Below are positions 21,956 through 25,201 of a DNA stretch of 25,201 bases, in pieces. The stretch is from positions 1 to 25,201 of the forward strand of contig UQHJ01000036.1 in NCBI GenBank assembly GCA_900540885.1, written 5' to 3'. The translations under genes and the position numbers were made by a program. Every line of letters starts with the position of its first letter. Position 1 is the stretch's first letter. This stretch comes from an uncultured Prevotella sp. (GTDB taxonomy: Bacteria > Bacteroidota > Bacteroidia > Bacteroidales > Bacteroidaceae). Below the pieces are notes generated by a model. The model worked only from the letters and a program-made list of their open reading frames with translations. It ran no database searches and was not told where the DNA came from.

Positions 21956-22368
21956 TGCTTCTTTTTAATGTTTTGCTCCATTTTGATGTAGTACATCATA
22001 GAGGTAACTACATTCGCGATGTAGAGCACTAAGAGGTTGATGGCGAAAGCCAAAATGTTGCGTCGGTCGGCCAATCCATAAATCAGCAAGATAGCTGCTA
22101 CGAGAAAGAAACGTACCACTTTTACCACGAGGTAAAAACTCAGTGCGCGCTTTGCCCCGTCCTTCATTACCCAGTCGTGCGCCATTCCGCTCACGAAGTT
22201 GAGGGCTAAGAAGATGGTTGATATCACAACCAGCATTGGGGCTTGCTGAAAGGCAACGTCGCGTCCTGCCAACATGAGTTGAAACAGGAATAGGATTAAA
22301 CTGACAATAATGAAAGTCAGTGTTTTCGTAAGGAGGCAACGAGCTATTCGCTTGTCAGGTGTGTCCAT
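21952..22368 (-). CDS. AtpI-like membrane protein of the atp operon
   Basis: This 138-residue protein has four predicted membrane segments, at roughly 14-34, 43-62, 78-98 and 103-125. It occupies the position where AtpI-like or otherwise unnamed small membrane proteins occur in ATP synthase operons. AtpI assists c-ring assembly and Mg2+ supply in other bacteria; here the role is inferred from place and topology only. It overlaps atpB by 4 nt (21952-21955), so translation is coupled to the a subunit. Confidence 0.8.
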   Translation of the reverse strand: MDTPDKRIARCLLTKTLTFIIVSLILFLFQLMLAGRDVAFQQAPMLVVISTIFLALNFVSGMAHDWVMKDGAKRALSFYLVVKVVRFFLVAAILLIYGLADRRNILAFAINLLVLYIANVVTSMMYYIKMEQNIKKKQ

Positions 22369-22660
22369 AGTATAGGTCGGGGTGTGTACTTTTATTAGTT
22401 AAAGAGAAGTCAAGTAATAGAAGTTCGTTTTTTAGTTTAATAATTAAAGCAAGACATAGTTCGGTCATAGAGGCGAGAGATGCTGCGGTGCATACGTCAC
22501 ACTCTGATTAACTACAAACTCATGCTTCTTTCGTTACTTAAAACGCGTTTTGCATTGACTGAGGATGCAGCGGTGACAGGCCTGTCACATAGTCCTCTGA
22601 ATGAAAAAACTACAGAACTTTTTATAACAACTTCACTCACGCCCCTTTCCTATGGCATGA
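22369..22660. other. Intergenic gap with a 16-bp perfect palindrome
   Basis: The gap between atpC and the AtpI-like gene is 292 nt. It contains GTGACAGGCCTGTCAC at 22573-22588, flanked by GAGGA (22561-22565) and TCCTC (22593-22597), able to form a stem with an internal loop. GATGCTGCGGTG (about 22480) and GATGCAGCGGTG (about 22564) are near-identical direct repeats. No T run follows on the minus strand, so it is not a standard terminator. Confidence 0.55.
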
Positions 22661-22894
22661 CTACATTTCGACGCAGACGGAAATGGCATTGTTGGCCACT
22701 TCGACAAATCCGCCACTTACAGTTATCTGATAAGGTTCGTTGCCGATACATTCTACAGTGCCAGCTACTAGGGTAGAAATGATAGGTGCGTGGCCTTTCA
22801 ATACCTCGAAGCGTCCCAGTGTGCCAGGAAGCTTTACCCCTTCGACTTCACCTTCGTAGAGCGTCTTTTCGGGCGAAACTATGGTTACTTTCAT
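22661..22894 (-). CDS. atpC: ATP synthase F1 epsilon subunit (short form)
   Basis: I choose the ATG at 22894, giving 77 residues (MKVTIVSPEKTLYEGEV); an upstream TTG would add eight unrelated residues. The protein is the N-terminal beta-sandwich only (LPGTLGRFEVLKGHAPIIS and ITVSGGFVEVANNAISV). The C-terminal two-helix domain that inhibits ATP hydrolysis in E. coli and Bacillus (total about 135 residues) is absent. Short epsilon subunits are usual in Bacteroidetes. It follows atpD after a 147-nt repeat hairpin. Confidence 0.95.
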   Translation of the reverse strand: MKVTIVSPEKTLYEGEVEGVKLPGTLGRFEVLKGHAPIISTLVAGTVECIGNEPYQITVSGGFVEVANNAISVCVEM

Positions 22895-22923
22895 ATTGAT
22901 TAGTATTTGATAGAGCAAGGTCT

Positions 22924-23040
22924 GTTAATGTGCAAATGGGTAAATGTGCAAATGAAATGTCACTGACAGATAGAGTTCTATAATAGGAAACATTCGCAAA
23001 TGAGGCATTCATTTGCACATTCTCACATCTGCACATTAAC
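22924..23040. repeat. AATGTGCAA-type repeat hairpin between atpD and atpC
   Basis: The left arm (22924-22955) starts GTTAATGTGCAAATG and repeats TAAATGTGCAAATGA. The right arm (about 23008-23040) ends with ATCTGCACATTAAC preceded by CATTTGCACATTC. The two arms pair along about 30 nt with only a few mismatches and the central part is unpaired. It belongs to the same family as the element in the trpB-trpE gap. Confidence 0.8.
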
Positions 23041-23041
23041 C

Positions 23042-24574
23042 TTACGCTTGCGCCATCAGTTTCTTACCCTTTTCAATAGCTTCGTCGATAGTACCGACGT
23101 TGAGGAAAGCCTGTTCGGGCAGGTCGTCCACCTCACCATCAAGTATCATGTTGAAGCCGCGGATAACCTCCTCGATGGGTACCATTACGCCTGGAACGCC
23201 GGTAAACTTCTCAGCCACGGTGAAAGGTTGGCTCAAGAAACGTTGTACACGACGTGCACGGTTGACGGTCAAGCGATCTTCATCAGAGAGTTCGTCCATA
23301 CCCAAAATGGCGATGATGTCTTGCAATTCCTTATACTTCTGTAGGATTTGCTTAACACGTTGTGCACAATTGTAGTGTGCTTCACCAATCACCTTCGGGT
23401 CGAGAATACGAGAGGTAGAGTCCAAGGGGTCAACAGCGGGATAGATACCCAACTCTGTAATCTTACGGCTCAATACGGTTGTAGCATCAAGGTGAGTAAA
23501 GGTAGTAGCAGGAGCAGGGTCGGTCAAGTCATCGGCAGGCACGTAAACGGCTTGAATAGACGTGATAGAGCCATTCTTTGTAGAAGTAATGCGCTCTTGC
23601 ATGGCACCCATTTCGCTGGCCAACGTTGGTTGATAACCTACGGCAGAAGGCATACGACCTAACAAGGCTGACACCTCAGAACCTGCTTGCGTGAAACGGA
23701 AGATATTGTCAATAAAGAACAAGATATCAGACGTCTTACCCTCTTTTGCACCTGCGTCGCGGAAGCTCTCAGCGATAGAAAGGCCAGAGAGAGCTACTGA
23801 CGAACGTGCTCCAGGTGGTTCATTCATCTGGCCATACACAAGTGTAGCTTGGCTTTTGGCCACTTCATTGTAATCAACCTTTGATAAGTCCCATTCGCCG
23901 CGTTCCATAGCTTCGGCAAACTCCTTACCATAGCGTACAACGCCGCTCTCAATCATCTCGCGCAGAAGGTCATTACCCTCACGTGTACGTTCACCTACAC
24001 CAGCGAATACAGAGAAGCCGTCGTGACCTTTAGCAATATTGTTAATCAACTCCATGATGAGCACCGTCTTACCTACACCAGCGCCACCGAACAGACCAAT
24101 CTTACCACCCTTAGCATAGGGTTCGAGCAAGTCGATTACCTTGATGCCTGTATAGAGCACCTCGCTGCTCGTCTTTAAGTCCTCAAACTTAGGCGGTTCG
24201 CGATGAATAGGGTAAGTACCGCTTGTGCGGTCGAGCGTTTTAAGACCGTCGATAGAGTCGCCTGTAACGTTCATCATACGACCTTTGATTTGGTCGCCAG
24301 TAGGCATTGAGATAGGAGCGCCCGTGCGCACTACTTCCAATCCGCGGCTAAGGCCGTCAGTGTTGTCCATAGCTACGGTACGAACGGTGTCCTCTCCAAT
24401 GTGCTGTTGTACCTCAATCACGATGGTTCGTCCATCAGGATGAGTCACTTCCAGCGCTTCGTGGATACGGGGTAACACTTTCTCAGCGTCTTGGCCCTCC
24501 GTGTCGAACTTAACGTCGATTACGGCACCAATAATCTGTGAGATGTGTCCGATTTTCACGCTATTTTCACTCAT
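23042..24574 (-). CDS. atpD: ATP synthase F1 beta subunit
   Basis: This 510-residue catalytic subunit synthesises ATP. The P-loop GGAGVGKT is at 163-170, the catalytic Glu195 is in GVGERTRE, and the Walker B and DELSEED-type regions are intact (ILFFIDNIFRFTQAGSEVSALLGRMPSAVGYQPTL; the latter as MDELSDEDRL). An insertion of about 25-30 residues after LREMIESGV (about 211-240, containing EAMERGEWDLSKVDYNEV) is typical of Bacteroidetes beta subunits and accounts for the extra length. It is the first gene of the operon. Confidence 0.98.
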   Translation of the reverse strand: MSENSVKIGHISQIIGAVIDVKFDTEGQDAEKVLPRIHEALEVTHPDGRTIVIEVQQHIGEDTVRTVAMDNTDGLSRGLEVVRTGAPISMPTGDQIKGRMMNVTGDSIDGLKTLDRTSGTYPIHREPPKFEDLKTSSEVLYTGIKVIDLLEPYAKGGKIGLFGGAGVGKTVLIMELINNIAKGHDGFSVFAGVGERTREGNDLLREMIESGVVRYGKEFAEAMERGEWDLSKVDYNEVAKSQATLVYGQMNEPPGARSSVALSGLSIAESFRDAGAKEGKTSDILFFIDNIFRFTQAGSEVSALLGRMPSAVGYQPTLASEMGAMQERITSTKNGSITSIQAVYVPADDLTDPAPATTFTHLDATTVLSRKITELGIYPAVDPLDSTSRILDPKVIGEAHYNCAQRVKQILQKYKELQDIIAILGMDELSDEDRLTVNRARRVQRFLSQPFTVAEKFTGVPGVMVPIEEVIRGFNMILDGEVDDLPEQAFLNVGTIDEAIEKGKKLMAQA

Positions 24575-25201
24575 GATTATTTATATAATAGCTGTTGTAA
24601 TATTGTTTTTCGTTTGATTAGTTATGCGCGATAGGTATAACGATGCACACACTATGTAAAGTAGGGTGTAGGGTATATCAAGGAGCAAAACGGAAAGTAA
24701 AAAGTAACAATTACTGTTGCCTCTCTGCTTAATCCACGGCAAAATTAATATTTCTGTTTAAATAGGCCATCTCTTTTAAGGTTTAATTTCTATAAAGGTT
24801 TATTTAAATTCAGCAAAAAATAGCGTTTTAGAACAATTGTGTTGTAGTTTAGGGCGGGTCGCAAGTGTTATTCAGTTGGCGTATAAAAGGTATTGCCAGT
24901 GATTTCTCCCTTAAGTTTTGTTCGTGCGAGTTTGAATTGTTGACCAAGACCAATGTCATCGATTTTTTCAATTTGTGAGCAACTGTCAACAATCGTACAA
25001 AGCGTCCGTAGCGCAAAAGTAAACTTGATGACGAGGTGGTAAAAAGTGTATAATATATTGATAATGAAAAGCTATATACTGTTAGGGGATGGGAGTCACA
25101 TTATAATCGTGTTTTATAAACTGTAATTTATCGACCTAATGAGAATGAACATTAACGAATAATTAACAAAAAAATTAATGAAATAATTAATGTTCAATTA
25201 A
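24575..25201. other. Region upstream of the atp operon
   Basis: These 627 nt are AT-rich. They should contain the atp promoter: TAATTTTG (minus strand, 24747-24740) and TACTTTTG (25021-25014) both match the Bacteroidetes -7 element. A stop-free minus-strand frame without a start codon (25071-24868) and a 36-codon frame (24959-24849) overlap in different frames; neither is recognised. A copy of the AAACTGYAATTTATC motif lies at 25118-25140, and the end (25147-25195) holds a GAACATTAA/TTAATGTTC inverted repeat. Confidence 0.5.
24740..24747 (-). promoter_or_regulatory. Candidate -7 element for atpD
   Basis: TAATTTTG on the minus strand matches TAnnTTTG, giving a leader of about 160 nt before atpD. 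No good -33 TTTG was found at the expected distance, so the call is weak. TACTTTTG at 25021-25014, with TTTT 20 nt upstream, is the alternative. Confidence 0.3.

Noticed and set aside
22480..22776. 98-codon plus-strand frame in the atpC-atpI gap
   Set aside because: It overlaps most of atpC on the opposite strand and its N-terminal half covers the palindrome; no domain is seen.

Overview
The window looks like a chromosomal segment of a member of the Bacteroidales, most likely the Prevotellaceae. The reasons are protein family resemblance, the gene order of the ATP synthase operon, the weak or absent Shine-Dalgarno sequences, and several promoters of the Bacteroidetes sigma-ABfr type (TTTG, about 20 nt, TAnnTTTG). 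No rRNA, tRNA, CRISPR array or complete insertion sequence was seen.

Layout. Positions 1-1650 are repeat-rich and hold one small exported PepSY-like protein (minus strand). A Fic-family protein follows on the plus strand (1653-2942). It converges with a small minus-strand group: a GNAT acetyltransferase, an AlkZ-like winged-helix protein and what appears to be the N-terminal stump of an AlkD-type DNA alkylation repair gene. From 4876 to 11777 lies a complete tryptophan operon on the minus strand (trpB-E-G-D-C-F-A). It is preceded by a recognisable promoter, a 21-codon leader peptide with tandem Trp codons and an intrinsic terminator, so it is very probably controlled by ribosome-mediated attenuation. 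Positions 11830-12225 hold two palindromic repeat elements. From 12254 to 16211 is a closely spaced minus-strand cluster: a LemA-family protein (apparently frameshifted), a two-TM partner protein, an O6-alkylguanine-DNA methyltransferase, a Bcp-type peroxiredoxin and a DUF4186 protein. From 16605 to 24574 is the full F1Fo ATP synthase operon in Bacteroidetes order (atpD, atpC, an AtpI-like membrane protein, atpB, E, F, H, A, G), ending in a strong bidirectional terminator. The last 600 bases are AT-rich and without a clear gene.

How the genes work together. The trp operon supplies every enzyme from chorismate to tryptophan, with TrpE and TrpG as the anthranilate synthase pair. The atp genes encode the whole proton-type ATP synthase. 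Its epsilon subunit is short and its a subunit carries an N-terminal signal-peptide-like extension.

The least ordinary features are non-coding. Four intergenic gaps inside the trp and atp operons are filled with short-period repeats (two families, AATGTGCAA-like and TTTAATGAG-like) arranged as large inverted repeats able to fold in the mRNA. A 15-23 nt motif (AAACTGYAATTTATC) recurs at three separate loci. A perfect Bacteroidetes promoter faces the atp terminator on the opposite strand and predicts a small RNA. The trp attenuator is the best-supported regulatory system in the window. I found no convincing multi-gene system of unknown kind.
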